Shown: positions 52,235 to 60,469 of the stretch, one piece after another
How positions within the stretch are numbered: the first letter of the stretch is position 1
Layout: every line of letters starts with the position of its first letter
NCBI RefSeq assembly: GCF_026015885.1
Contig: NZ_JAPDUG010000002.1
Span: forward strand, 434,001 to 498,000
Length of the DNA stretch: 64,000 bases
DNA from: Halocynthiibacter sp. SDUM655004
Lineage (GTDB): Bacteria > Pseudomonadota > Alphaproteobacteria > Rhodobacterales > Rhodobacteraceae
Reading direction: 5' to 3'
Position numbers and translations under genes: made by a program
Notes under the pieces: generated by a model
Told to the model about the DNA's origin: nothing
The model's input: only the letters and a program-made list of their open reading frames with translations
Database searches by the model: none

Positions 52235-53752
52235 TTAAGAATTACGTTTCAACAAACGAGCGCCGTCTGCCAAGCGATAGGCCAGCTTTCTGCGGGCCCC
52301 GCGAACAAGCTCATCGGGCGCAACGCGAATGAGCCAGCCATGTTCTTCCAGCACCGTGAGAGCTTCTATCGCAAGTTTCGTGTCACGCAAGGCATTGGGT
52401 CCGTGTTGGACGACGTCACTCGGAAGAACCTCTGGCTTAGCCCACTTGTTAAGGAGCCATGTGCGTACCGCTTCTGCGCGCGTGGTTTTATCCGAGACCA
52501 AAGCGTAATCCACGAGCCGCTTGGCTTCGTGCAGATAGTATTCGGCTAGATCAATACCCCTCGCCATCGTTTCAGCAGAGATGCGGTCGGCGTCCAGGCT
52601 CTCCCAAAGCGTCAAAACGCCTGCGATCCGAAGCGCTTGCTCCGCACTCTTGCTTGCGAATGGCGTGACGTCAGCATAGACCCCGCCATCTTTCTGTCCC
52701 AGTTCTGTTGCCTCTGCATAATCCAGGAGCAACTCTTTGGCCTCTGGCGTTAACGTCAGCTTGCGGGGCTCCAGTTCCTGACGGGTGTTTGCCTTCAACG
52801 GCGGCTCTTGTTCGAGCAATGCCTGCAACTTCTTGCCAAACTTTGCGATCTCCAAATCGCTCTCTGGACGATACTCACGCCGTGTGCGGGTGCCGATTGC
52901 GCTCTTTGGCTCACAAATCAGGAAACGCGCCAGAAAGCCCTGATTCACGACAAGCGGGTTTGCCAATACCGGACGGGCCGCCACAGGTTGCAACATGATA
53001 TGGCTCGCCAATCGGCGCCCATACATCGTTGTCGTTCCATCCCCAGAGCGCGACCAACTGATTGGGGAGCCGTCCCAGAGTTTTGACAGTTCAGAACAGG
53101 TCTTAAGCATATTGTCCTTGCTCATCGCATAACCGCCAATGAAGCTGCCGCCTTCGTCGGTGAACAAACCGAGTGAGGGCTGACCGATCTTGAACAGTTT
53201 CACCAAACCTTCAAACGTAGGCTCTGCCACAATTCTGTGCGGAGCAATTGGCGCAAGCGGTGCAGGAGGATAGGTTTCCAGTTTCGCTTCCGCGGCCTGT
53301 TTTTCCGCAGGTTTTGCCGAAAGGGCGCTCACTAGGAGCTTGTCGTGCTGTTTCTCCCAGATCTTCAGTTCCGTTGTATGCCGCAGGTTCAGCTCAGCAT
53401 ATGAACTCAACCCATCACGCTCATGTACCCGAACCTGTTCAATTAGAAGCTTGTCACAGCTGCTCTTGCGTTCCCCTGATTTGGCAATCGTGAGCATAAA
53501 GAGGCTGCAGGGCGTGACGCCACCCTGCCATTCCACATCCCCAAACGCCTGTGTGGCGAGTGAGGCAATGGACAAAGCAGATTGGGCTGCAATCTCAATT
53601 GGTGCCTGTGTCTTGTTTTGAACTGCCTGCACCACTTCCTTGAGCGGTCCGAGAGCCTCTACCGGATAAGCCTTGCCGGCAGGTATCTGCCGCAACAGGG
53701 GCTGCGGCTCTTCTGGGCGATATGGAACGATGTCTTGCGCGATATCTTTCAT
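52235..53752 (-). CDS. DUF3987 helicase/primase-associated protein
   Basis: About 505 residues from the ATG at 53752, which overlaps the stop of the primase gene as TAATG. DUF3987 marks: TQAPIEIAAQSALSIASLATQAFGDV, a P-loop-like LFMLTIAKSGERKSSCDKLL, IVAEPTFEGLVKLF, GLFTDEGGSFIGGYAMSKDN and LVVNQGFLARFLICEP. The C-terminus resembles a winged helix. Such proteins follow Toprim primases in phages, plasmids and satellites and are thought to unwind DNA at the origin; here iterons lie just past its stop. Confidence 0.85.
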   Translation of the reverse strand: MKDIAQDIVPYRPEEPQPLLRQIPAGKAYPVEALGPLKEVVQAVQNKTQAPIEIAAQSALSIASLATQAFGDVEWQGGVTPCSLFMLTIAKSGERKSSCDKLLIEQVRVHERDGLSSYAELNLRHTTELKIWEKQHDKLLVSALSAKPAEKQAAEAKLETYPPAPLAPIAPHRIVAEPTFEGLVKLFKIGQPSLGLFTDEGGSFIGGYAMSKDNMLKTCSELSKLWDGSPISWSRSGDGTTTMYGRRLASHIMLQPVAARPVLANPLVVNQGFLARFLICEPKSAIGTRTRREYRPESDLEIAKFGKKLQALLEQEPPLKANTRQELEPRKLTLTPEAKELLLDYAEATELGQKDGGVYADVTPFASKSAEQALRIAGVLTLWESLDADRISAETMARGIDLAEYYLHEAKRLVDYALVSDKTTRAEAVRTWLLNKWAKPEVLPSDVVQHGPNALRDTKLAIEALTVLEEHGWLIRVAPDELVRGARRKLAYRLADGARLLKRNS

Positions 53753-54609
53753 TAGGACACCTCCGCCAAAAGAACATCGTTCCAATCTTGCCCCTTTGGT
53801 GCCTGGAGCAAAGAAACGGACCAGCCCAGCGCGGTCGCACGCTCTGCAAGATGAGAGGCGGCACGTGTTCCCGCAGGATCACCATCGCTGCCAATGATGA
53901 GGTCATGGGCTTGCTCTGGAAGGGAGATGTTCTTCATGCCACTGGTGGAAAGAGCGGCGACCACAGTTGGAGCTTTCGCCGTAAGCATCTGCGCCAGACT
54001 CAAGCCGGTTTCGATCCCCTCGCAGACAACAAGCCGCCCAGCGCCTTTTGACAGCGTAACTGCACCGCCACGGCATGGCCCAAGCATCATCTTTGCGGAA
54101 GTCTTGAGGCGCAAACCATCTTTGGTGAAGTACGTCCGATGCACACCGCCCGTGGGCTGCACATCGGCAATCATTGCACAGCACCAGCGTCCTGTCGGGC
54201 CGTGGTATATATTAGGAAGGAACCGAAGACTCTGCGGTAAGAGGCACATAATCCCACGGCGGCGCAAATAGGTCTCCGCGACTGTACCCTGAATGGGAAG
54301 GCTCGCTTCCCACAACTTGCGCGCTTTGCCGACCAGATTGTCACGCTCCTTCGCCGAAGCCACAAATGGCTTGCGATAGGCGGATTGCGGCAAATGAGGC
54401 GCATGGCCGTGGGCTTCGGCCAATATATCTTCAAATGCGCAGCTGGACTTAAAGCAGTTGAGTAGCAGTTTATCGCCCTGCTGAGATAGACTGAGCGCGT
54501 TTTGATCTTTGCGCCGCTCTGGCTGACAAATCGGACATGGCGCTTGCCCCTTGCCAAAGGCAAAGGTTCCGCCAAGCGATTTCGTAAGTGACTGGATATC
54601 CATAGACAC
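53752..54609 (-). CDS. CHC2/Toprim-type primase
   Basis: 285 residues. N-terminal zinc finger (APCPICQPERR, then NCFKSSCAFEDIL), a DUF7146-like middle (AETYLRRRGIMCLLPQSLRFLPNIYH) and a Toprim domain (RLVVCEGIETGLSLAQ, then LIIGSDGDPAGTRAASHLAERA). It would make RNA primers for replication of the element or of its copies after excision. Two in-frame ATG codons are close together (54609 and 54603). Coupled to the DUF3987 gene. Confidence 0.88.
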   Translation of the reverse strand: MSMDIQSLTKSLGGTFAFGKGQAPCPICQPERRKDQNALSLSQQGDKLLLNCFKSSCAFEDILAEAHGHAPHLPQSAYRKPFVASAKERDNLVGKARKLWEASLPIQGTVAETYLRRRGIMCLLPQSLRFLPNIYHGPTGRWCCAMIADVQPTGGVHRTYFTKDGLRLKTSAKMMLGPCRGGAVTLSKGAGRLVVCEGIETGLSLAQMLTAKAPTVVAALSTSGMKNISLPEQAHDLIIGSDGDPAGTRAASHLAERATALGWSVSLLQAPKGQDWNDVLLAEVS

Positions 54610-54722
54610 TTCTCCAAATGTTCAAATTGATTTGAAATTCGGAACGGGTCTGGTACTCTGAGGCTCTACCACAAGACAACAGAAATACCAGAGAGCCCCG
54701 TTCGACCGAATGGGGCTTTCGC

Positions 54723-54926
54723 CTATTTTGGCGGCTCAATGCGCTGGGCGTTTGCCCATACATTGAGATCAACACCCTGATAAATGATCTTGCGCCCCAA
54801 GCGGTAATAAGCAGGCGAGCGGCCATGGTGGCGCATCTGCGCTTGCTTCTCACGACTCCCAAGCAACGCAAGAATGAGCGGGTCTGTGGCCTCGTAGTGT
54901 TTTTTATCTTCGAACAATGCCGTCAT
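54723..54926 (-). CDS. AlpA/MerR-like DNA-binding protein, probable excisionase
   Basis: 67 residues. The core RSPAYYRLGRKIIYQGVDLNVWANAQRIEPP fits the AlpA/HTH_17 winged-helix pattern (an Arg/Pro-rich turn, then a beta hairpin and helix ending in W). AlpA-like proteins switch on integrase or aid excision in P4-type elements. It lies between the primase and the unknown gene beside the integrase. Confidence 0.7.
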   Translation of the reverse strand: MTALFEDKKHYEATDPLILALLGSREKQAQMRHHGRSPAYYRLGRKIIYQGVDLNVWANAQRIEPPK

Positions 54927-55048
54927 TGAGTGATCTCCATGTAGTTAACATGGTTCCAAGTTATTCGAAGTACATTTGGCAGAAATAGGGGTCACGAATT
55001 AATTGGGGTATTAAATACGGGTATCAAATTCACGTTGCAGCCTTATTT

Positions 55049-56080
55049 TTAGGACTTTGGGCCACGTTTTGAAAGATATGGATGAACTTTGACAGTTTCC
55101 CTCCAAACTCTGTTCCAAGCGTTTGTTCCCAAATCGGCGGCAATATTTGCTTTGAAAGCCTTCTTAGTCATCACGGGGTATTCGTGGTCGATGATGTACT
55201 GCCTAAGCTTCTTTCTTGCCGTAGTTTCATCTGCGACCGTAGATTTTGTTTTAGTATCAGCATTCTGCTCTCCACCTACAAACCCAGCATCTAACAATTC
55301 ACTCTGCGGTAAGCTGTCCTCTAACAATCTCAGTTCTTTACCAGCTTTTTCTTCCCAGAATTTTGACCAGTTTTTCTCATAGTGGGCTTTTGGAACGCAC
55401 ACTGTATAACCATCGAACCGCCTCAAAACGCTAGCAGCACTATCATATTCATGTGCCCATAATCCACTCACTTCTGGTAAACCATGCCTTACGAGATGAT
55501 CGTATAATTTAAGTGAAACTGCACCTGAGCGATAATCAATAAATAGATGCGGATAAGCAAAACCGTGTTTCTCGGAATATCGCGTAATAAGTTTTCTTAA
55601 ACTTTCATCAGACAATATATCCTGCCAGCCAATCTTGGAGCTTTTGCTTTCATCATGTCCATCAGCAGTTTTCTTGCTTGAATCCTCATCAAAAAGCGTA
55701 ATGACGCGATCAAAGAATTGCTGCTTGTCGTTTTGGGAAACGGGTTGTACCAGCTGGTAATACTCGATCATTTTTTCGTTCACGTTAAGTGATGCACAGT
55801 TCTCATCGCTGAGTTCACGTTGTATTAAGGACCACGGGAAGCGCGGACTTTCGAGCGCTATATTACTAATTGTGATTGCGCTAATTCCGTCGCTCGTGAT
55901 GCAAAGTTTACCCCTACAAAACTCCATGACCCATCCAGTCAAAATGTCACAGGTCATCCCAAAATCAAAACGCTCTAGATCGGTGGTCGACTGAATCAAA
56001 TACTTGTAAACTTGTGGCTCATGTTCGAAGGCTTCGAAAAACAAATCGACCAAGGGTATATACCCAGTAGGCGCAAACAT
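55049..56080 (-). CDS. unrecognised island protein coupled to the integrase
   Basis: 343 residues, soluble, markedly AT-rich in codon use compared with the flanks. An N-terminal helical part (YIPLVDLFFEAFEHEPQVYKYLIQSTTDLERFDFG) is followed by a middle with FAYPHLFIDYRSGAVSLKLYDHLVRHGLPEVSG and a Lys-rich tail (AWNRVWRETVKVHPYLSKRGPKS) that may bind DNA. I know no family. The ATG overlaps the integrase stop as ATGA, so it is made with the integrase; a recombination helper or cargo protein are both possible. Confidence 0.6.
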   Translation of the reverse strand: MFAPTGYIPLVDLFFEAFEHEPQVYKYLIQSTTDLERFDFGMTCDILTGWVMEFCRGKLCITSDGISAITISNIALESPRFPWSLIQRELSDENCASLNVNEKMIEYYQLVQPVSQNDKQQFFDRVITLFDEDSSKKTADGHDESKSSKIGWQDILSDESLRKLITRYSEKHGFAYPHLFIDYRSGAVSLKLYDHLVRHGLPEVSGLWAHEYDSAASVLRRFDGYTVCVPKAHYEKNWSKFWEEKAGKELRLLEDSLPQSELLDAGFVGGEQNADTKTKSTVADETTARKKLRQYIIDHEYPVMTKKAFKANIAADLGTNAWNRVWRETVKVHPYLSKRGPKS

Positions 56081-57276
56081 CAGTTCTTCCTCGTCTTGTT
56101 TTCATTCGGGCCTGCAACAAACTTCGACCACTGCTCCATCAATTCGCGACGGCGCTCTAACAGATCTGAGCGTGCATAGGCTCGCTCCACGTCCGACCCG
56201 ACTTTATGCGCCAAACTCATCTCAGCCACTTCACGCGGGACGTTGGCGACTTCACTTGCCCAATCTCGAAACGTCGATCGGAAGCCGTGAACCGTCACAT
56301 CCTCGATTTTCATGCGGCGTAGCAGCATAAGCATCGCCATGTTTGACAGCGGCGCGTTTCGTTTTTGCCCTTCGAAGACATATTCCGACTCCAATGCTTT
56401 TAGGGGTTCAAGGATTGTCAGCATTTCAGCTGTGAGCGGTACACGGTGCGCCTCGCCTGTTTTCATTCTCTCTTCAGGGCACCTCCAAAGCCGCTCCCCG
56501 AAATCAATCTCGGCCCAGCGCATGCCGAGCACCTCACCCGTGCGCGAGCCGGTCAGGCAGGTATACATAAGCGCCTTTGCCGCCATTGAATTGCGCGAGC
56601 GGAGGTCTGTGTAAAACGCTGGAACATCCTGCCATTTCATTGCCGCATGATGCTTGGGCTTCTTGGTGACCTTTGGCAGGACTTGCGCATCCTTAATTGC
56701 CGTCACGGGGTTCTCTCCATCGCGAAAGCCCTTGGACTTGGCGACATCAAGAACGATCTTAATTCTCTGTGATAGCCGGCGAGCAGTTTCGTGCTTCTCC
56801 GTCCAGATCGGAGAAAGGCACATGAGAACTTCCGGCTGGCCGATACTGTCCACCGGCATGCGGCCGATCTTGGGAAAAGCATAGTCACGCAACGTATTGA
56901 TCCACTGCTGACCATGCTTGGCATTCTTCCAGGTCGGCATACGCTCGATATGAACCTGTTGGGCAATCTCTTCAAAACTGGGGATGTCTTGCTTTGCGTT
57001 GAACTTGGGGTTTAGCCCCTGCTTTGCCATGCGGCGGTATTCGAGTGCCCGGCTGCGCGCCTGATTGAGCGTCACGAGCTCAGCGCTCCCCAACCCAAAG
57101 TCCGTCCGAAGCGGTGCGCCTTTGCTATTCCTCTGGCCATGCACAACAACGCGCACAATCCAGCTACGTGATCCTGATGGCCTAACAACAAGATAAAGCC
57201 CGCTCCCATCGCCATGACGGCCAGGACCGAGATTCTCTACCAGCTTCTTATTAAGCTTCCCCGACAGATAAGACAT
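56080..57276 (-). CDS. P4-type tyrosine integrase
   Basis: About 398 residues. The N-terminal DUF4102 arm domain shows NLGPGRHGDGSGLYLVVRPSGSRSWIVR, then a core-binding part and the catalytic domain: TGSRTGEVLGMRW (first Arg), VHGFRSTFRDW (HxxR), AHKVG and ERAYARSDLLERRR (Tyr). Start chosen at the ATG 57276 (MSYLSGKL). It lies 148 bases from the tRNA-Ser end and points away, as expected for an island integrase. It recombines the 15-bp core at 57424 with the copy at 23147. Confidence 0.95.
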   Translation of the reverse strand: MSYLSGKLNKKLVENLGPGRHGDGSGLYLVVRPSGSRSWIVRVVVHGQRNSKGAPLRTDFGLGSAELVTLNQARSRALEYRRMAKQGLNPKFNAKQDIPSFEEIAQQVHIERMPTWKNAKHGQQWINTLRDYAFPKIGRMPVDSIGQPEVLMCLSPIWTEKHETARRLSQRIKIVLDVAKSKGFRDGENPVTAIKDAQVLPKVTKKPKHHAAMKWQDVPAFYTDLRSRNSMAAKALMYTCLTGSRTGEVLGMRWAEIDFGERLWRCPEERMKTGEAHRVPLTAEMLTILEPLKALESEYVFEGQKRNAPLSNMAMLMLLRRMKIEDVTVHGFRSTFRDWASEVANVPREVAEMSLAHKVGSDVERAYARSDLLERRRELMEQWSKFVAGPNENKTRKN

Positions 57277-57283
57277 CAATTGG

Positions 57284-57302
57284 TACCACATTTGTTACCA
57301 CA
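57284..57302 (+). repeat. candidate integrase arm-type site, right
   Basis: TACCACATTTGTTACCACA, one mismatch to 23226-23244. It lies 7 bases upstream of the integrase start codon, so binding there could also repress int. Confidence 0.6.
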
Positions 57303-57423
57303 TGACGAAAACATACGGAAGCAATCGAATGAAGGCCAGTAAAATCTACTCTGGAGGAAAGTTCAATTATGTAAGCAACTTAAGCGGAAAATACGATTGA
57401 AGAAAACTCAGCGAAAGGAGCCG

Positions 57424-57438
57424 ATGGCGGAGGAGGTG
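57424..57438 (+). repeat. attachment site, tRNA-side copy (att core)
   Basis: ATGGCGGAGGAGGTG; covers the CCA end and 3' acceptor strand of tRNA-Ser, identical to 23147-23161. Confidence 0.85.
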
Positions 57439-57515
57439 GGATTCGAACCCACGGTAGACTTTCACCTACGTCGGTTTTCAAGACCGGTGCATTCAACCAC
57501 TCTGCCACTCCTCCG
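57425..57515 (-). tRNA. tRNA-Ser, anticodon UGA
   Basis: 91 bases on the minus strand: 5' GGAGGAG acceptor strand, D-arm with TGGCAGAGTGGTTGAA, anticodon loop CTTGAAA (UGA), a long variable arm typical of serine tRNAs, T-arm GGTTCGAATC and a complementary CTCCTCC plus discriminator G and encoded CCA. The gene is intact despite island integration in its 3' end. Confidence 0.97.
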
Positions 57516-57778
57516 ACAGCGATTGTGTTACCGCGCGTTTTCTGATTCTGAAACCCCTATTCCAATTGCAATATTTCGCCCATCGGGAATGCGGACTCTT
57601 TAAATATTTCGGGAGTTTGTCTACTATGCCCATATGTCTCGAAATTTCGATTGACGGACGTGGGGAATAGTGACGGAACTGCCAACACGCGCAGCCGGAC
57701 ACACAAGGCGTAAGCCACTGAAAATAATAGCCATTAAATGGCAGAGCGCTGAGCGGCGCGAATTTGTGAGGGCAAAAC

Positions 57779-58639
57779 ATGGCAGTATCTTCGTTTTTCA
57801 AGGTCGCGGTATGTGTATCTGCAGTGGTCGGACTTTCTGCGTGTCAGGAAGGGGCCGGCAGCTTTCTGTCTCAAGACGGAGACGTGACGACGACAGAATC
57901 GGGAGCGAAGGTTGTCGAAAAAGACGTTGAAGCGCCGGAAGTCTTTAGTGTGCAGGAAGTCGGTCTTTGGGATGGGCGCCCGTCGCTTGGCGGCATTTGG
58001 GTTGCGCATCCAACTGCGGTTGATCCAGAACGCGTGATGATCCGCAACGAAGCAAACGGGCAATCTGTTATTGGCGCCCTCTTCCGTAAAGAACGTGAAA
58101 CGCCAGGTCCTAAACTACAAGTTTCATCGGAGGCCGCAGAAGCAATCGGTATGATTGCTGGCTCTCCTCAGGAGCTTTCGGTCGTTGCGATGCGCCGTAA
58201 GGAAATTGTCGTGGAGCCAGCACCAGCTCCGGTCGAAGCGGAAAAAGCCACCAGCGATGCGCCTATCGAGGGTGACGTCGCGCCGATTGCGGCTAACGAA
58301 GTTGAACAGACAACGCTTGACCCGATTGCGAGCGCCGCTGCGGCCTTGGACGCTGTTGAAGACGCCGGAAAGCCAACGAATGTTGCGAGCGCAGCAGACT
58401 CGTCCGGCAAGTCGCAGTATATCCAGATCGGCATTTTCAGTGTTGAAGCCAACGCCAACTCGGTTGCGGATCAAATGCGCAAAGCTGGCGCGACGCCAAA
58501 AATCACAACGTTTTCGAACGAAGAAAAGCAATACTGGCGTGTTATTGTCGGCCCTGTTTCCAGTGCTGCCGAAAAAGATGCGCTAAAGAAAAAGGTCGTC
58601 GGTATGGGCTATAGCGACGCGTTTTTCGTAAACAAGTAA
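57779..58639 (+). CDS. SPOR-domain lipoprotein
   Basis: 286 residues. Lipobox VVGLSAC (Cys ~22) predicts lipid anchoring. A Pro/Ala-rich linker (about 140-205) leads to a C-terminal SPOR domain (SQYIQIGIFSVEANANSVADQMRKAGATPKITTFSNEEKQYWRVIVGPV), which binds denuded peptidoglycan at division sites. Ten bases separate it from the carboxypeptidase gene, a pairing usual in Rhodobacterales. GAGGGC precedes the ATG. Confidence 0.9.
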   Translation: MAVSSFFKVAVCVSAVVGLSACQEGAGSFLSQDGDVTTTESGAKVVEKDVEAPEVFSVQEVGLWDGRPSLGGIWVAHPTAVDPERVMIRNEANGQSVIGALFRKERETPGPKLQVSSEAAEAIGMIAGSPQELSVVAMRRKEIVVEPAPAPVEAEKATSDAPIEGDVAPIAANEVEQTTLDPIASAAAALDAVEDAGKPTNVASAADSSGKSQYIQIGIFSVEANANSVADQMRKAGATPKITTFSNEEKQYWRVIVGPVSSAAEKDALKKKVVGMGYSDAFFVNK

Positions 58640-58649
58640 AGGGGGCGCT

Positions 58650-59837
58650 ATGCGTCTTGAACTAGCTCTGGTTTCCTATTCACGTACATTGATCGCGGCG
58701 CTGCTATTAGCGTTGGTTAATATTGCGTCGACGGCGAACGCATTCGAAACGCGGGCGACGGGCGCTTACGTGGTTGACGTCACAACTGGCACGTTGCTGA
58801 TGGAAAAGAACGCGGATGTTCCTTTGCCACCTGCAAGTATGTCCAAGCTGATGACGCTCAACATGCTGTTTGAGGCGCTCAAAGACGGGCGCGTCACGAT
58901 GGACACGACCTTTGCCGTATCGACGCGCGCCAAAAACATGGGCGGATCGACGATGTTTCTTGACGAAACAGACCGTCCAACCGTCAAAGACCTTATTCGC
59001 GGCATTATTGTACTGTCGGGAAATGACGCCTGTGTCGTTGTTGCCGAAGGTCTGGCCGGTACGGAAGAAGCCTTTGCACGGCTTATGAATGATCGCGCTG
59101 TTGATCTTGGCATGGAAAATTCGACTTTCGCAAATGCCTCAGGCTGGCCTGATCCGAACCAGCGCATGAGTATGAAAGATCTCGGAATTCTTGCCGAGCG
59201 CCTTATCGTTGAGTTCCCTGAATATTACGGTTTCTTTGGTGAAACAGAATTCGGATTTGACGGCCGCTCACCTGACAACCGTTTCAACCGAAATCCGTTA
59301 CTCAAACTCGGGATCGGCGCTGATGGCCTCAAAACTGGCCACACAAGCGAAGCTGGCTATGGGCTTGTCGGGTCCGCCGTTCAAGGGAAGCGCCGCGTTG
59401 TATTCGTTATTACCGGTTTAACAAGCGAGAAAGAGCGCGCCGAAGAGGCCGAACGAATTGTTAACTGGGCTTTTCGCCAATTTGTTATGAAAAACTATGC
59501 TCCGGCGGGTGAAAAACTTGCGGATGCAAAGGTTTGGATGGGGAATGAAACCACTGTCGGGCTTGTGTTGTCCGAAGACCTGAATTTGCTTGTCCCTGCA
59601 TTGGTGCAAGGCGAGATCAAAGGCGAAGTCGTTTACGATGGTCCGCTTGAAGCCCCGATTGCCGAAGGCCAAGAGGTGGGCGAACTTGTTTTGAACCTGC
59701 CAGACATGGCCGAGATGCGCGTCCCTCTTGTAGCGGAACAAAGCATTGAAGGTGGAGGCGTTTTGCCACGGTTCCGCACAGCGTTCGCCATCCTGTTTCA
59801 ACGGTACATCGGCGAAGCACTGGGCCTGTCTCTATGA
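58650..59837 (+). CDS. D-alanyl-D-alanine carboxypeptidase (PBP5/6 type)
   Basis: 395 residues. Signal peptide 1-31, catalytic S63-M-S-K66, S123-G-N125, K228-T-G230, then a PBP5-type C-terminal beta domain and a final amphipathic helix (AFAILFQRYIGEALGLSL) as membrane anchor. Removes the terminal D-Ala of peptidoglycan pentapeptides in the periplasm. Four-base overlap with tmk. Confidence 0.95.
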   Translation: MRLELALVSYSRTLIAALLLALVNIASTANAFETRATGAYVVDVTTGTLLMEKNADVPLPPASMSKLMTLNMLFEALKDGRVTMDTTFAVSTRAKNMGGSTMFLDETDRPTVKDLIRGIIVLSGNDACVVVAEGLAGTEEAFARLMNDRAVDLGMENSTFANASGWPDPNQRMSMKDLGILAERLIVEFPEYYGFFGETEFGFDGRSPDNRFNRNPLLKLGIGADGLKTGHTSEAGYGLVGSAVQGKRRVVFVITGLTSEKERAEEAERIVNWAFRQFVMKNYAPAGEKLADAKVWMGNETTVGLVLSEDLNLLVPALVQGEIKGEVVYDGPLEAPIAEGQEVGELVLNLPDMAEMRVPLVAEQSIEGGGVLPRFRTAFAILFQRYIGEALGLSL

Positions 59838-60469
59838 ACGGAAAACCCGCGGGTGGGCTGTTTATCAGCTTTGAAGGCATTGACGGGTCCGGCAAATCCA
59901 CGCAGGCAAGGCTGCTTGCCGAAGCGTTGGGAAAAGCAGGATATGAAACCATCCTGACCCGCGAGCCGGGTGGCTCCGTTGGTGCAGAGCAAATCAGGAG
60001 CCTTGTTCTTGAAGGCGATCCTGACCGCTGGTCTGCGGAAACGGAAATTCTTCTGTTTACTGCCGCGCGGCGTGACCACCTTGAGAAAACAATCCAACCC
60101 GCCTTGAGAGCAGGAAAAATCGTGATCTGTGATCGGTTTGCGGATTCAACTCGCATGTACCAAGGCATAAGCCGTGGAGATTTACGCACCGTCGTTGATG
60201 ATCTCCATAGCCTTATGATCGGCCGCGAACCGGATGTGACCTTCATTGTTGATATGGACCCTGCCATCGGTCTGGCGCGCGCGAAGGCTCGCCAAACGTC
60301 CGAAGAGCGCTTCGAAGATTTTGGCAATGACTTTCAGGTCAAAATGCGCGCAGGTTTCCTTGCACTCGCAGAAGAGTTCTCCGAGCGCTGCATTGTTATT
60401 GACGGCGCGCGCGACCTTGGCGAGGTCAACCAAGACATTCTAAGCAAAACTCAAGAGATACTGGCATGA
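59834..60469 (+). CDS. tmk: thymidylate kinase
   Basis: 211 residues, normal size. P-loop FEGIDGSGKST, the TREPGG motif, DRFADST and a LID-like RAKAR region are present. Phosphorylates dTMP to dTDP for DNA synthesis. Overlaps dacC and holB by four bases each. Confidence 0.97.
   Translation: MNGKPAGGLFISFEGIDGSGKSTQARLLAEALGKAGYETILTREPGGSVGAEQIRSLVLEGDPDRWSAETEILLFTAARRDHLEKTIQPALRAGKIVICDRFADSTRMYQGISRGDLRTVVDDLHSLMIGREPDVTFIVDMDPAIGLARAKARQTSEERFEDFGNDFQVKMRAGFLALAEEFSERCIVIDGARDLGEVNQDILSKTQEILA

Larger units (their letters stand above)
23147..57438. mobile_element. integrated genomic island in tRNA-Ser(UGA) with BREX cargo
   Basis: The 15 bases ATGGCGGAGGAGGTG occur at 23147-23161 and at 57424-57438, where they are the 3' end of the intact tRNA-Ser. 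A P4-type integrase sits beside the tRNA, a recombination-directionality (AlpA-like) gene and primase genes lie next to it, and the cargo differs in base composition from the flanks. This is the usual anatomy of a tRNA-integrated element. Genes on both sides (LOV kinase; SPOR lipoprotein) look chromosomal. No conjugation genes or phage structural genes were seen, so it needs help to move between cells. Confidence 0.9.

Noticed and set aside
57397-57603. Small frame reading EEVGFEPT...
   Set aside because: It is the antisense translation of tRNA-Ser, a common false gene.
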